This document shows, piece after piece, positions 10,993 through 20,969 of a stretch of DNA of 31,100 nt. The position numbers were made by a program, and so were the translations under genes. Source of the DNA: Penium margaritaceum (lineage: Eukaryota > Streptophyta > Zygnematophyceae > Desmidiales > Peniaceae); NCBI GenBank assembly GCA_023375785.1, contig SZWC01000566.1:24876-55975 (forward strand). The letters are read 5' to 3'. The notes under the pieces are model-generated. The model was not told the origin of the DNA. It saw only the letters and a program-made list of their open reading frames with translations, and searched no databases. Every line of letters begins with the position of its first letter. Position 1 is the first letter of the stretch.

Positions 10993-11460
10993 GGCGTCTC
11001 GTAGACAAGGGGAAGGCTAGGAAGTTGACTGGAGCACTACTACCGGCCCGCTGCTGCCGAAGAAAATTTTGGCAGCAATTCGTCGGGCCCACTTTGGGCC
11101 CAGATTTCTGACGCAAGCCCTAAGCTCGATAGGATCCGCCAATCTTGGTCTCTAGTACCTTACTGAACCTCATCAGACCTGCAGTACACTGTCTCAGGCC
11201 ACGAGGTCCCACTGTCGCCCTCTATGGATGGCGACGGTGCTTGGACTCCCTCGTCTTGGCCCTCTTGCCCCACCTTGCGTTGCTCCCCTCTCTTTCGCCG
11301 CCTCCAACCTCAGGGCGCGGCCTAAGGGAGGGCTTTCGACGTACTTAGAGGCTTCCGAGGCCTGCTATCGCGGCAGCCGCGCGGATCTAGTGGCGCGCGT
11401 TACTCGGCCACCCACGTTTTTGCTCGTCACCGGCTTGCTTCGTCCCCGTCCGCCGTCTAA
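10993..11460 (-). other. Copia untranslated leader
   Basis: DNA between the PBS and the gag start on the minus strand. No open frame on the element strand is convincing. Plus-strand frames here are shadows. Confidence 0.6.
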
Positions 11461-11476
11461 CATGGCTCTGATACCA
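11461..11476 (-). other. Copia primer-binding site
   Basis: On the minus strand the 16 bases TGGTATCAGAGCCATG abut the 5' LTR. This is the classical complement to the 3' end of plant initiator methionine tRNA, which primes minus-strand DNA synthesis. Confidence 0.95.
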
Positions 11477-12066
11477 TGAGAATTGCGAGGTGAACTAACG
11501 CAACGCAACTTTCCCCGCAACATTTGGTTGAGTGTGTGCTACTCTAGGGTTGGGTTAGTGCCGGTGGCCATAGGAGAGAAGCAAAAAAAGTACAAGTCCT
11601 TAGTAGTGATAAGTAGTAGTAGGATTGGGTGAGCTTCGCTAGTCGAAGCTCACCCGGCTCGCCGACGAGCGAGGCTCGCCGGCGCGCAAGCAGGGAGCGA
11701 GGGCAAATTGCCCTCGTGCTCCGCAAAAGGGTCGGCTAGCCCGCGCCCTGCCCTGCAAACAAAAACACAAGGCAGGTGTGTAACTCTTGCAAGGACTAAT
11801 CTAGGTTCAAGGCACAAGTGTCAAGGTTAAGCTAGGAAACTGCGAGGGACAAACATAGGTCCGCTAAGTCCAAGTGATGGACTCCAGCGAGTAAGCCAGC
11901 TGCTGAGGGGTGGAGAGGGACAATGCCACCTAGATGGAGGTGACCACTCGTGTGGGGCGGACGGGTCGTGGGTCGTCACGGTGCGTCACCTCCACTCCCT
12001 GAGTCGGCATGCCCTGCGTACTCAGGAACACCCACAAAGAGAAATATGTACAATGAAAGATTAACA
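11477..12066 (-). repeat. Copia 5' LTR
   Basis: 590 bp, starting TGTTAATC at 12066 and ending at 11477 next to the PBS. It contains a perfect 12-bp stem at 11627-11638/11644-11655 with a 5-base loop. The 3' LTR copy has lost this perfect pairing. Confidence 0.94.
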
Positions 12067-12071
12067 TGATT

Positions 12072-12776
12072 GAAGCAAACGCCCTCAAAGCAATGAGTTC
12101 AATCACGTTCGCAGTACCTTTAGTCGAAGATTTCAACCCAGTCAAATTTAAAGACTGGAAGGTGCTAGCCGAATTCACACGTGCCCACAAGGTGTGGACT
12201 CGAGTGGGTGAATCATGGGAGTTGCGACGCCCGTCGTACAGATTCCGTATTTATCACAAACTCGGCTTGCCATCGTCGAGCCTGTTCACTCGGAAGAGTA
12301 GAGGCAACATGACGATGCAGTTCAAAGGACACCTAGCTGGTGCTCCCATGAACGTACTAGCTGACATTGGAGGAGACGAATCTTTTGTTAGCTTTGGCTT
12401 TACTCGACAGGTTGGCGTGAAGTATGAGTCATCGAATGTCACAGTTGTTGTCGGTGACAACCGTACGGTACCCGTGATCGGTACTTTTAAAGCAAAAATT
12501 TGTATTCAAGGGTACACACAGAGTGTCACGTTGAGAGTACTCAACCTTCTTGACCCGTTTGACGTGGTGCTAGCCGACCCCTGGCTTCGTGACAACAAGG
12601 TGCTAATGTGCTTTGAATCAAAGCGTTTGATCCTCCGAAAAGAACAACGCCGCTTTACGTTGATTCCGAGTACAGAATTATCACCGACCCGACTCAAAGT
12701 CCATGCCAGCTTGTCTACGATGCAGGTCAAGAGACGTATTGGACAAGGTTGTCCATACTTCTTGGCTCAGCTGTAA
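12072..12776 (+). pseudogene. pol: Gypsy aspartic protease domain
   Basis: Right half of the frame split by the copia insertion. The retropepsin active-site region lies at about 12355-12385 and reads Leu-Ala-Asp-Ile-Gly-Gly. Relatives have Asp-Thr-Gly or Asp-Ser-Gly, so the catalytic Asp (12363-12365) is kept but the next residue is Ile. The second strand block, Val-Val-Val-Gly-Asp-Asn, and the flap-side Asp-Pro-Trp-Leu near 12577 support the family. The frame ends at a TAA (12774), after which it continues toward RT. Confidence 0.85.
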
Positions 12777-14192
12777 AAAGTGGAGGACGACATGAAGGAA
12801 GACACGCCACAAGAGATCAAATCTCTATTGCTAGAGTTCTCGGATGCATTCAAAGACCCACCGGCTGAAGCTTCCACCAGAAAGACACATGGGCCACACG
12901 ATTTCGCTGCAACCGGAGGCGACTCCTCCGTTCAGACCAATGTATCACCTTTGTCCAGCAGAAAGGAGAGAGACCAAACGCCAAATCAAAGAGTACCTTG
13001 CAAAAGGGTGGATCGAGTCCAGTAGCTCGTTGTACGGTGCGCCGATCCTTTTTGTGAACAAATAGGACGGTGGTTTATGCATGTGCGTGAATTACCGGGC
13101 GTTGATTAAGCTAACGGTGAAAAATCGATCCTCCTTACCGCAGATTGAGGGCCTTTTTGACCATCTCCAAGGCGCAAAATTATTTTCGTCCTTGGATTTT
13201 TCTCAAGGGTACCATCAAATCCGCATCACGGAAGATGATGTGCCCAAAACCGCGTTTCGAACGCACATAGGACACTATCAGTTCCAAGTGTTATGCTTCT
13301 GGCTTACAAATGCCCGGGCAACCTTCCAAGAAGAAATGAACCAAACGTTCGCCAAGCAACTTGGACAGTTTGTCTTGGTTTACCTGGATGACATCCTGGT
13401 TTTCTCCAAATGAATTTAAGAGCACATAAAACATGTGCGCGAAGTTCTCGCAATCCTTTAGAAATAGAAATTCTATGCGAAAGTGAGCAAGTGCAAGTGT
13501 GCACAAGATGAGCTCGAATTCCTTGGAAACATCGTCGAGGACGGCATCCGTGTCGACCCACGAAAGGTCCAAGCCGTTGTGGACTGGCCACGCCCCGAAA
13601 ATGTTGGGCAGATTCGGTCTTTCCTCGACCTTGCAAACTACTTTCGACGGTTTATGCAAGGGTATTCGACCCTGGTAGCACCACTAACCAGGCTCATGCA
13701 AAAAGACGTCCGTTGGGAATGGACATTTGATTACGAGAACGCTTTTCTCAAAGTCAAAGAGCTTCTATCCATGGCGCCCGTCCTAGCTCTTCCGGATCCA
13801 TCGTAACCGTAGGAGGTTCGATGTGATGCGTCGGTAGTAGGACTCGGAGTTGTCCTCATGCAGAACGATCACCCAATTGCGTATGAGAGCCGTAAGCTCA
13901 TCCCCGCAGAAATGCGGTACACGACTGGGGATTAAGAGCTCCTTGCGGTAGTACACGCTTTCAAGATGTGGCATTGCTATCTCGAGGGTGCTGAAGGGGG
14001 TGTGACGGTTGTGACCGACCATAATCCACTGGTGTTTTTCCAAACGCAACCGAACCTATCAAGACGACAGGCGCGTTGGAGCAAGTACTCGAGCCGATTC
14101 TCATTCACATGGGAATATCGGCCAGGACGCATCAATGTGGCCGATCCACTAAGCCGACAGCCTATGGATATTAAAGCAATCACCGAGATCAG
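12777..14192 (+). pseudogene. pol: Gypsy reverse transcriptase and RNase H
   Basis: Copies element RNA into DNA. Starting about 12780, a Leu-Leu-Glu-Phe-Ser-Asp-Ala-Phe segment is in one frame. A frameshift near 12865-12880 moves the rest to the next frame. RT motifs include Gly-Trp-Ile-Glu near 13005, Leu-Asp-Phe-Ser-Gln-Gly-Tyr-His near 13195 and the catalytic Tyr-Leu-Asp-Asp at 13381-13392. RNase H follows, with Asp at about 13825, Glu at 13936 and Thr-Asp-His at about 14015. Eight stops interrupt it at 13063, 13411, 13417, 13459, 13465, 13804, 13810 and 13933. Catalytic acidic residues are still present, so decay is mainly by stops. Confidence 0.9.
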
Positions 14193-14444
14193 TGGTTGTT
14201 TTATGGCCATTGCAATAGCAACAGTACAATCACCAGATCCCCCTCCACCTATGCGGCAACCACCAAGAGAGATTATCCATTACAACGGTTTTGTAAACAG
14301 GATCCGGATGGGATACTGTGTGGATTCTTGGTTTCAAGACTCTCAAAATCTGGACAAGTACGGCTTGGTGGAGGCCGCAGGAATCTTCTGGCACGGAGAA
14401 CAAGTTGTTGTGCCAAACTCGGGAGACCTTCGATCAAAGGTTAT
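14193..14444 (+). repeat. 252-bp duplicate left of the N gap
   Basis: This segment is identical, base for base as far as I can check by eye, to 14669-14920. It encodes the RNase H-integrase linker. The copies flank an N-run and have no transposon features. Confidence 0.95.
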
Positions 14445-14668
14445 NNNNNNNNNNNNNNNNNNNNNNNNNNNNNNNNNNNNNNNNNNNNNNNNNNNNNNNN
14501 NNNNNNNNNNNNNNNNNNNNNNNNNNNNNNNNNNNNNNNNNNNNNNNNNNNNNNNNNNNNNNNNNNNNNNNNNNNNNNNNNNNNNNNNNNNNNNNNNNNN
14601 NNNNNNNNNNNNNNNNNNNNNNNNNNNNNNNNNNNNNNNNNNNNNNNNNNNNNNNNNNNNNNNNNNNN
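14445..14668. other. Assembly gap of 224 N
   Basis: A run of N. Because the same 252 bp lies on each side, the gap is probably a failed contig overlap and not missing sequence. Confidence 0.97.
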
Positions 14669-16214
14669 TGGTTGTTTTATGGCCATTGCAATAGCAACAG
14701 TACAATCACCAGATCCCCCTCCACCTATGCGGCAACCACCAAGAGAGATTATCCATTACAACGGTTTTGTAAACAGGATCCGGATGGGATACTGTGTGGA
14801 TTCTTGGTTTCAAGACTCTCAAAATCTGGACAAGTACGGCTTGGTGGAGGCCGCAGGAATCTTCTGGCACGGAGAACAAGTTGTTGTGCCAAACTCGGGA
14901 GACCTTCGATCAAAGGTTATCTCCCAGTTCCACGACCCGTCGGTTGCAGGTCATGTGGGACCCCGAAAGACCGGACAGGCACTCTCAGACTACTATTGGT
15001 GGCCAGGATAGAGTGTCGATGTCCGTAAGTATTGCATGACATGCGACCCATGTCTTCGGAATAAGGCTAGTAGCAAGAAGCCTGTTGGACTCCTCTAACA
15101 GCTTCCTATTCCTGGGAATCCATGGGAGTGCATTCGCATGGACTTCATTACTAGTCTTTCGGACAGGGCCCATGACCACGATGCAATACTAGTGGTTGTG
15201 GATCTTTTGACAAAGATGACACACTTCATTCCTACAACCACTGACGTGAACGTAGAGGAGACCGTTCGTCTCTTCTTTGAGGGTGTGGTAAAGTACCATG
15301 GCTTTCCGTTGCGCATTATCTCTGATCGAGATCGAAAATTTGCTAGTAAGCTCTAGCAAAAGATGCACGAGTACTTCGGTAGTGAGTCGCAAATGTCGAC
15401 AGTATTTCACCCTCAAACTGATGGACAAACAGAGCGCATGAATCGTACTCTAGAGCAGATGCTCCGCATGTACATGGGCCCTGCCATGCATGATTGAGAC
15501 GAATTCCTAGCACCGGCAGAGTTTGCGGTGAACAACTTAGTGAACGAGTCCACACAGTTCACACTGTTCGTGTTGAACAATGGTTGGCATCCAGTGGTAC
15601 CCTCTTCATTGGTGAAGAGTGGGAGTACAGAAGGGTAGGTTCCTTCCGCTCAAGCCTTTGCCGAGCCCATCGACTCCTTGTTACAGGAGGCGAAGGGTCA
15701 CCTTCAAGCAGCTCGGCAGCGACAAAAGACATATGCCGACAAAGGTCGCCGGGAGGTCTCGTTTGACATAGGTGACAAAGTGTTGCTTAGCACTAAAAAC
15801 CTTCGGCTGAAGTCGTTAGGGGCAAGAAAACTTCTACCAAAGTGGATAGGGTCATTTCCCATTGTGGCACGCATCGGGCCAGTGGCATACCCATTGCTAC
15901 TCCCGTCGAGTATGAAGATACGTGACGTGTTTCATGTGAGCCTGTTGCCCGTATACACTGCAGACGGAACCGTTCAGCCACTGCCAGCAGTCCTTGCTGC
16001 CGACGGCCAATACGAGATCCTTCGCCTACTCCAACATCAAGAGCGTACTCTTCCGTCGCGCGTTGTTAGGGAGTACCTCGTTCATTGGGCCGGTTGTGGA
16101 CCTGAACATAATTCATGGGAGCCCGAATTTTGGTTGCCTACAGGGGTGTTCAACGAGTACTGGAGCGAGCTTGCAACTCACACAAATCGACGCATGGCAG
16201 GAAGTACCACCTGA
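14669..16214 (+). pseudogene. pol: Gypsy integrase with C-terminal chromodomain
   Basis: Inserts the element DNA. The zinc-binding HHCC region lies at about 14928-15050 (His-Asp-Pro-Ser-Val-Ala-Gly-His, then Cys-x2-Cys). The DDE core is complete at residue level: Asp at 15141-15143, Asp at 15324-15326 and Glu at 15432-15434. The last two are separated by 35 residues, as the family requires. A chromodomain at 16011-16163 has the Glu-Tyr-Leu-Val-His-Trp and Asn-Ser-Trp-Glu-Pro blocks that in chromoviruses bind modified histone tails and guide integration. Five stops lie in one otherwise continuous frame: 15009 TAG, 15096 TAA, 15354 TAG, 15495 TGA, 15636 TAG. The first 252 bp duplicate the other side of the gap. 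Confidence 0.9.
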
Positions 16215-16501
16215 ACGCGGAGAAGTGAACAACATTCCCATAGGGCAGCATTCATGGACAGCGACCATAGGAGGTTGGGGACGCCCAACATGGTTGTCGC
16301 GCGGGCGCTCCAGCCTAAAGGGGGGAGGCCGCTAGCCGTGCTGACCTACAAGCTGCAGCTTAGGTCCAAGTACCATGCACGTGTTCATGTTTAGCTGGTG
16401 ATTGAAATTATTAATTTTCTTTCACAATGTTAATAACTTACTAACTGACAATCTTGCTTGTTGTTCATGAACCGAGACGGTTCATAATAACTGGGGAGGA
16501 A
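16215..16501 (+). other. Gypsy 3' untranslated region with polypurine tracts
   Basis: The tract ggggaggaa at 16493-16501 abuts the 3' LTR and is the likely plus-strand primer. A stronger tract, aaaggggggagg, lies at 16317-16328, about 175 bp upstream. No frame is seen between them. Confidence 0.75.
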
Positions 16502-17188
16502 TGCATCGGAAAGGCCGGTTCGGCCCTCCCTCCTTGCTGAAGCGAGGGGTGGTTGCACACCACCCCTTGTGTCAGCAAGGGCTGGCCGGCGGCCAGCATT
16601 TCGCTGGCCGCCGGCCAGCTCGCTGCGGGCCGGCTGGATGGCCGGCGGCCGGCCAAGCGACCGGCCGGCCAGCCGCCAGCCGCCGATCGCGGCCTCAGCC
16701 CGATCGGCGGCTGAGGTCCCACTAGGGCCTCGAGGGCAAGGCCTCGTGCCCTCGTGCCCTCGTCCCCGCTCGCCCTCCTCGCAAGCGAGCAAGCAAGGAT
16801 GAGGGAGGGGGACGAGGGACGAGAGGCGAGAGAACTGGCACGAAATTGACAGCGTACCTCGCACACGACGATTTTGCGCTAGAACGTCAAAACGTAAATC
16901 AAAGTTTGTTTACGAAAAAATTCGACATAAAAATAACAAAATAACTCGTGCAAACACACGAGTTTGAGGTAAAAACCCCCGGTTTGGGTCCCAAAATTAG
17001 GGGTAAGGTTAAAAACGGAAATGGGGCTCCAGAGACTCGAAATATTCGAGTCTCCCTGCTCTGGGTCGTTGATGACGATTGCCCCTCAGTCCTGCAAAGG
17101 GGGTAAACCCCTGACGCGGACTGAGAACGCCATTCTGCGAACTCCAACGACGGCTTCAGAGCAGGAGCTCGATATTCGACCCGTTACA
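16502..17188 (+). repeat. Gypsy 3' LTR
   Basis: 687 bp, starting TGCATCGG and ending CGTTACA. It aligns with 1836-2510 with roughly 70 differences counted by eye. A perfect 17-bp stem lies at 16581-16597/16603-16619. It is followed directly by the duplication tgcca (17189-17193). Confidence 0.9.
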
Positions 17189-17193
17189 TGCCA

Positions 17194-17740
17194 TTCCACA
17201 CACTAATGTGCATCGTTGAAAATGCATTCCACAAGGCCACGTGTTATCTGACCTCTCTCACACACGAACCTAACTTTCATACCACGTACAATCTTGAATC
17301 CATGCTCTTCACACAATGTTCCCCCTGGTACCATAGTAACTATTATTTTGCGTAGACGTAATCCACAAGTAAATCTCCTCATGTGAACCTTGTCGCACGG
17401 ACTCTTACGTTCTACCACGATGGCAGTTTTGAGTTGCACGTTAGAAAGTAAACGCGGAGCCACAATAAAGACATGTATAGTTGAAACACGTACATGGTAT
17501 GACAATGCAAGTGTAGCACTCATACGTTACTTATGAACAACAAATGATGGTTTCATGGTTGAGTACCATGGAAAACACTTGATGGTTGCACACAATATTC
17601 GACATCACTGAACCGCAACATGCATGTTCTAATTGCATTCATACGCCAAGTCCACGCCAGGAAACTCCATGCCCTTGCCATATTGTGTCTCATTGTGTTT
17701 TGTCTCTTTCATGCCTCTTCCGCAGCCTCAAACCATGCTT
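17194..17740. other. Unassigned flank with one small open frame
   Basis: The only sizeable frame is 17203-17523 (-), 106 codons, rich in Val, Arg and Cys. It has no motif I recognise and no membrane segment. It may be part of the decayed MULE to its right or chance. Nothing else is seen. Confidence 0.3.
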
Positions 17741-18300
17741 ACCTCATCTTATCGTCCTTGCTGTACTCATCGTCCAAGGTCCCACTATCAGAATTCCATT
17801 ATGTACTAGTGTCCGATGCCACAACCTCACCCTGGACACCACCCTCACCATTCTCCATGTCTTCCTCGCCTTCCTTGTCATCCTCCAAGTTTGGTTGGTT
17901 GTTGACACCTTTCTCACCAGGACTGTGCTCTTATGTGAGGTTACCACCATCATCTCCTGCAACATTTGTTTCTTGTGATATTTCATTCACCCCTATGACT
18001 TGCAGTCTTGCAACTATAGCTGCACTTGATGCCGCACCACACCTCAATACAAAATTAACAGTACAAACAGGGCTGGTGCCTGCTATGCGTGTGCCAATCG
18101 CTCCGCTTGTGCCTACACTTATGCTTCTGCCTTGTGTTGTGCTTGTGTCTGCTGTTGTGCTTGTTCCTACCGTTGCACTTGTAATTGCTTCTACGCTTGT
18201 ATCAGATGCCCCATTGTCAGCTACGCATGTGCTTGTGTCTCAAGTACCTGCCAAAGTTGTAGCAAACTCCCGTGCTGCCTGCCTTAGTGCCTTGTGCACT
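17741..18300 (-). pseudogene. Possible low-complexity tail of the MULE gene
   Basis: In the minus-strand frame that carries the Gly-Arg-Pro and CCHC-like segments to the right, the sequence continues as a Ser/Thr/Ala-rich stretch and then an acidic Glu/Asp-rich stretch near 17850-17900, with only a few stops. Such tails occur after the zinc knuckle in some Mutator-like transposases. The plus-strand frame 17620-18357 (245 codons, hydrophobic Leu/Val-rich) is the shadow of this pattern, though I cannot exclude it. Confidence 0.35.
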
Positions 18301-20030
18301 CATAATAGCTCGCGTGTGTTTGTTGCTGGCGAGTTCACACAGCGGCGCTTAGGGTAGCCCCTCAACCCGCACCTACCGTAGATGTGTTAGGCGCATTGAA
18401 GCACCTCCCATTGCTTGCACTTGCTTGGTGGGCGTCCACGACAACGGTCCTGGTCAGATGGGTCCCAACCCCTCTCAAGCCGCTTTAGTGCCTTGAGGTT
18501 CATCGTAGGCATGTGATTCCCGTTTGTGTGCTCTACGGCGTTTTCTTGTAGACCATATCCATGTACCTGTCCAGGTCCAATCCGTTCTTGATTAGGACCG
18601 AGCATGCGTGCACGCATGTGGTGTTAAACTCCTGGAAATTGTAATATGAGCACTTCCTCATACAACAATCCACATTTCATGACTCGCCACTCGCGGCGGT
18701 GACCGTGCTGTGAAGGCTGCTAGTGTTCACCATGTCATAGTCATGTGTCTGGTAATTGTTCCCTTATAGCACTTTGCTGGGTGCCGTCACCCACTCTCCC
18801 TCCGTGCCATGTGCTAGCGTCCTTTGCGTGAAAAAAACAACTCTGCACACAAAGACAAAGGATAGTGAAGAAATGGAAGGAAAACAATTTTTTACTTCCA
18901 CATTTCTGGTGTTCACCATTTGAAAAGCATTGTTGGTAATGTGACCGCCATAGCCCTACGAACCATGCCAACTTGACCACGCTGCAAGTAAGATGCCGCC
19001 CTTCCCATTCCTACCAAATAGGTAGATGCAAGCCCAAGTGTTCACAGGCATGAACTCATTTACAATTTTGTTCCACTCATCATAGGTGTATGTGCATGTC
19101 AACCTCCATAAAACCTCGTACGCTAGCTTCCCAAACGACAACCACACGTTTTCATTGATGTGGTACGTGCATTTCATTAATGTGACACGTGGGAGCTTCT
19201 TGCGGATGGCGGTGATGAGCCTCAACTTACGGTAACCGATGATGACTGTGTCGTCCTCGCACACCGTTTAGTACGCATTCACAACATGTTCTGTGAACCA
19301 ACCCCAATTTTCTCTGTCATCTTTGTCATCTACATAGTTTTTTGTTTGGGTCGAAGTTCTACGCGATGAGAAGGACATCCTTATGGCTATTCTTACGGTG
19401 AATGGAAATCCACAAATTCCGAATGGAACTTCGTCTTCGTCTCGTCCTCGTAGGCCACAACAATGGTTTTCGGATCCATCTTCATCAACTGCAGATTTTG
19501 GAAGGCATGGGAAAAGGAATGAGCAACATGGTTATGGATAAACACATTGCTAAGAGCAGTATAGGGTGTTAAACAATTCTTACCTTGGTGTAGTAGACGG
19601 GAAACAAGCCCCATGACAGAGATTTGTCGTCCATGATCTCCTCCTAGGCCTTGTCACATACCTTCCACATCATTTGGGAGGGCACCTTCTTGTAGGTGAC
19701 CACGTCAACCATCGCACACAATGCCGGGTGAGCAGCAATGTCCTTCCTCATAGGAGGACATGTTGATGTTCTTAGCGTGAACGTGTGCATGGATGATCCA
19801 CATGCAGCCGTATGTATAATAACTGTAAGAACGCACCATGATACGGTCAGGTTTTCTATGCTCCTACTTGATGGTTATCCGCTAGAACACAATGTAGTCT
19901 TCAATGGCACACAAGCACTTACCTATGTTGGAAAAATCCATTCCTTTCAAGAACATTGGCCCGTCGGCCTTCTTTTTTGGGGATGGTCTCTTGTCGTTGA
20001 CCATCCTCCTCTGACGGAGGCTCTGCAACG
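18301..20030 (-). pseudogene. Decayed Mutator-like (MULE) transposase gene
   Basis: Domains in order on the minus strand start with a basic nuclear-signal-like segment (Lys-Arg-Pro-Ser-Pro-Lys-Lys-Lys, about 19975-19995). A MuDR-type DNA-binding domain follows at 19956-19745, with Gly-Met-Asp-Phe, Lys-Pro-Asp-Arg and Gly-Cys-Met-Trp. A Trp-Gly-Leu-Phe block lies near 19610. The transposase core has Glu-Asn-Trp-Gly-Trp-Phe near 19310 and Cys-Thr-Tyr-His-Ile-Asn-Glu-Asn-Val-Trp near 19165-19140. A SWIM zinc finger (C-x11-C-x-H) lies at 18609-18653. Last come Arg-Gly-Arg-Pro-Pro near 18440 and a degenerate CCHC knuckle near 18335-18375. The Asp expected in the usual Ser-Asp-Arg context is Tyr here (Ile-Gly-Tyr-Arg, about 19230). 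Several stops and shifts break the frame. No terminal inverted repeats were found by eye. Confidence 0.8.
19489..19583 (-). other. Putative spliceosomal intron in the MULE gene
   Basis: On the minus strand the exon ends AAG and the intron starts GTAAGA. It ends after a pyrimidine-rich stretch with CTGCAG. Removing these 95 bases joins a Trp-Gly-Leu-Phe-Pro-Val-Tyr block to a Leu-Met-Lys-Met-Asp-Pro block in phase 0. That is the layout expected around the start of the MULE core. This is inference from splice signals only. Confidence 0.55.
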
Positions 20031-20969
20031 TGGGAGGAAAGTCGATACTTTACAAAACTGAAAAAGTAAAAGTAAAAGGCTCCATGTAAAGATCATGCAA
20101 AAATACAAAGTCATGAGAGGCACATACTTGTCGATGGGATAGCTTCTAGACCGGTCATAGGGGCATCCATGGCGTCAGCCGAGTCCTTCTCAATTATGAT
20201 CAAGTTTTATGTACGGGGGAGGTCCGATGGGAACAGTGTTTCCAATACGGTAGGTCGTAGGACCACGTTCTGATGATCGTGGGACGATGACAGCCTCCGC
20301 GTGTTGCTTTAGAAAACATTCCTCCTCTATCCATTCGTATAAGTCGCTCGAGTTGCCTGTCTATGAAGGCGTGTCAAAGTGGTGGATGTGGTTCTGGTTG
20401 GCTTGAATGACTCTATGCCATACCTAGGAGGATCGTTCAAATAGGGACTACATCAAGGTTGACTATTCCTTTGCCCCAGTACTCGGAAGTCCACCCCCCG
20501 CCATCGTGCCATATGAGGGGCATAATTTAAATGAGATTACGCATTAAATATGCAACATAACTCCAATGCACGTACTCACCTAGTGCCAGGATGGTCACAA
20601 GAGCCATGTAGGGAAGGACAAGAGGTGGAGCAAGGACCGTCATCCCCGCTACGACGCACAAATCAATATTTCATGACTTGAATGACGAACGCAAGCACTG
20701 GATACGCCCGGGGATTGAAGCGAAGTTTTCCCCTGTTCGATGAGGTACATGCGGACCTTTGGTACTGTCTGTGTTAACATATCCAAATCTACTACAAGCT
20801 TGAGCGAGATATTTTTTACACCAAGGCCATCAAAGCATAAGGCATGGAAAGATGAAATGACTGGAAAGCAATAATAAAGAGGACCTGTTTGTATAATGAT
20901 GAAATGCACAACATGCAACGATGCGTTACATCTGGACGTTTACATGTCATTTTCCATGTGGTAGGTGGT
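20031..20969. other. No recognisable gene
   Basis: Upstream flank of the MULE relic. It may hold the MULE promoter or a further 5' exon, but no frame is convincing. The frame at 20649-20918 (-) has no motif I know. Confidence 0.4.

Larger units (their letters stand above)
5708..12066 (-). mobile_element. Complete Ty1/copia retrotransposon nested in the gypsy element
   Basis: 6359 bp on the minus strand. LTRs lie at 11477-12066 (5' for the element) and 5708-6298 (3'). A 5-bp duplication (tgatt) is exact on both sides. A PBS matching the initiator-Met tRNA complement abuts the 5' LTR, and a polypurine tract abuts the 3' LTR. Reading leftward, it encodes gag with a zinc knuckle, protease, GAG-pre-integrase, integrase, RT and RNase H, the Ty1/copia order. 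About nine in-frame stops and one frameshift inside integrase show that it is no longer autonomous. LTR divergence by eye is about 7-8 percent, lower than for the host gypsy LTRs, as expected for the later insertion. Confidence 0.96.
1836..17188 (+). mobile_element. Ty3/gypsy chromovirus, nearly full length, interrupted by a copia element
   Basis: LTRs at 1836-2510 and 16502-17188 start with TG and end with CA. The 5-bp duplication tgcca flanks them at 1831-1835 and 17189-17193. In order, the element holds a 5' LTR, a possible PBS, a leader of about 870 bp, gag with a zinc knuckle, an aspartic protease, RT, RNase H, integrase, a chromodomain, a polypurine tract and a 3' LTR. Protease before RT-RNase H before integrase, plus a C-terminal chromodomain, is the chromovirus layout. 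About 6.36 kb of the span is a copia insertion and 476 bp is a suspected assembly artefact, leaving roughly 8.5 kb for the original element. At least 18 in-frame stops and at least two frameshifts make it non-autonomous. By-eye LTR divergence is near 10 percent, with many changes looking like CpG decay. Confidence 0.93.

Noticed and set aside
10170..11020. Plus-strand frames of 80-210 codons opposite copia gag
   Set aside because: Shadows of the minus-strand gag frame, which has the recognisable domain order.
17620..18357. 245-codon hydrophobic plus-strand frame as a membrane protein gene
   Set aside because: It lies opposite the Ser/Thr-rich and acidic tail that continues the MULE frame, and its Leu/Val repeats mirror that low-complexity DNA; not fully excluded.
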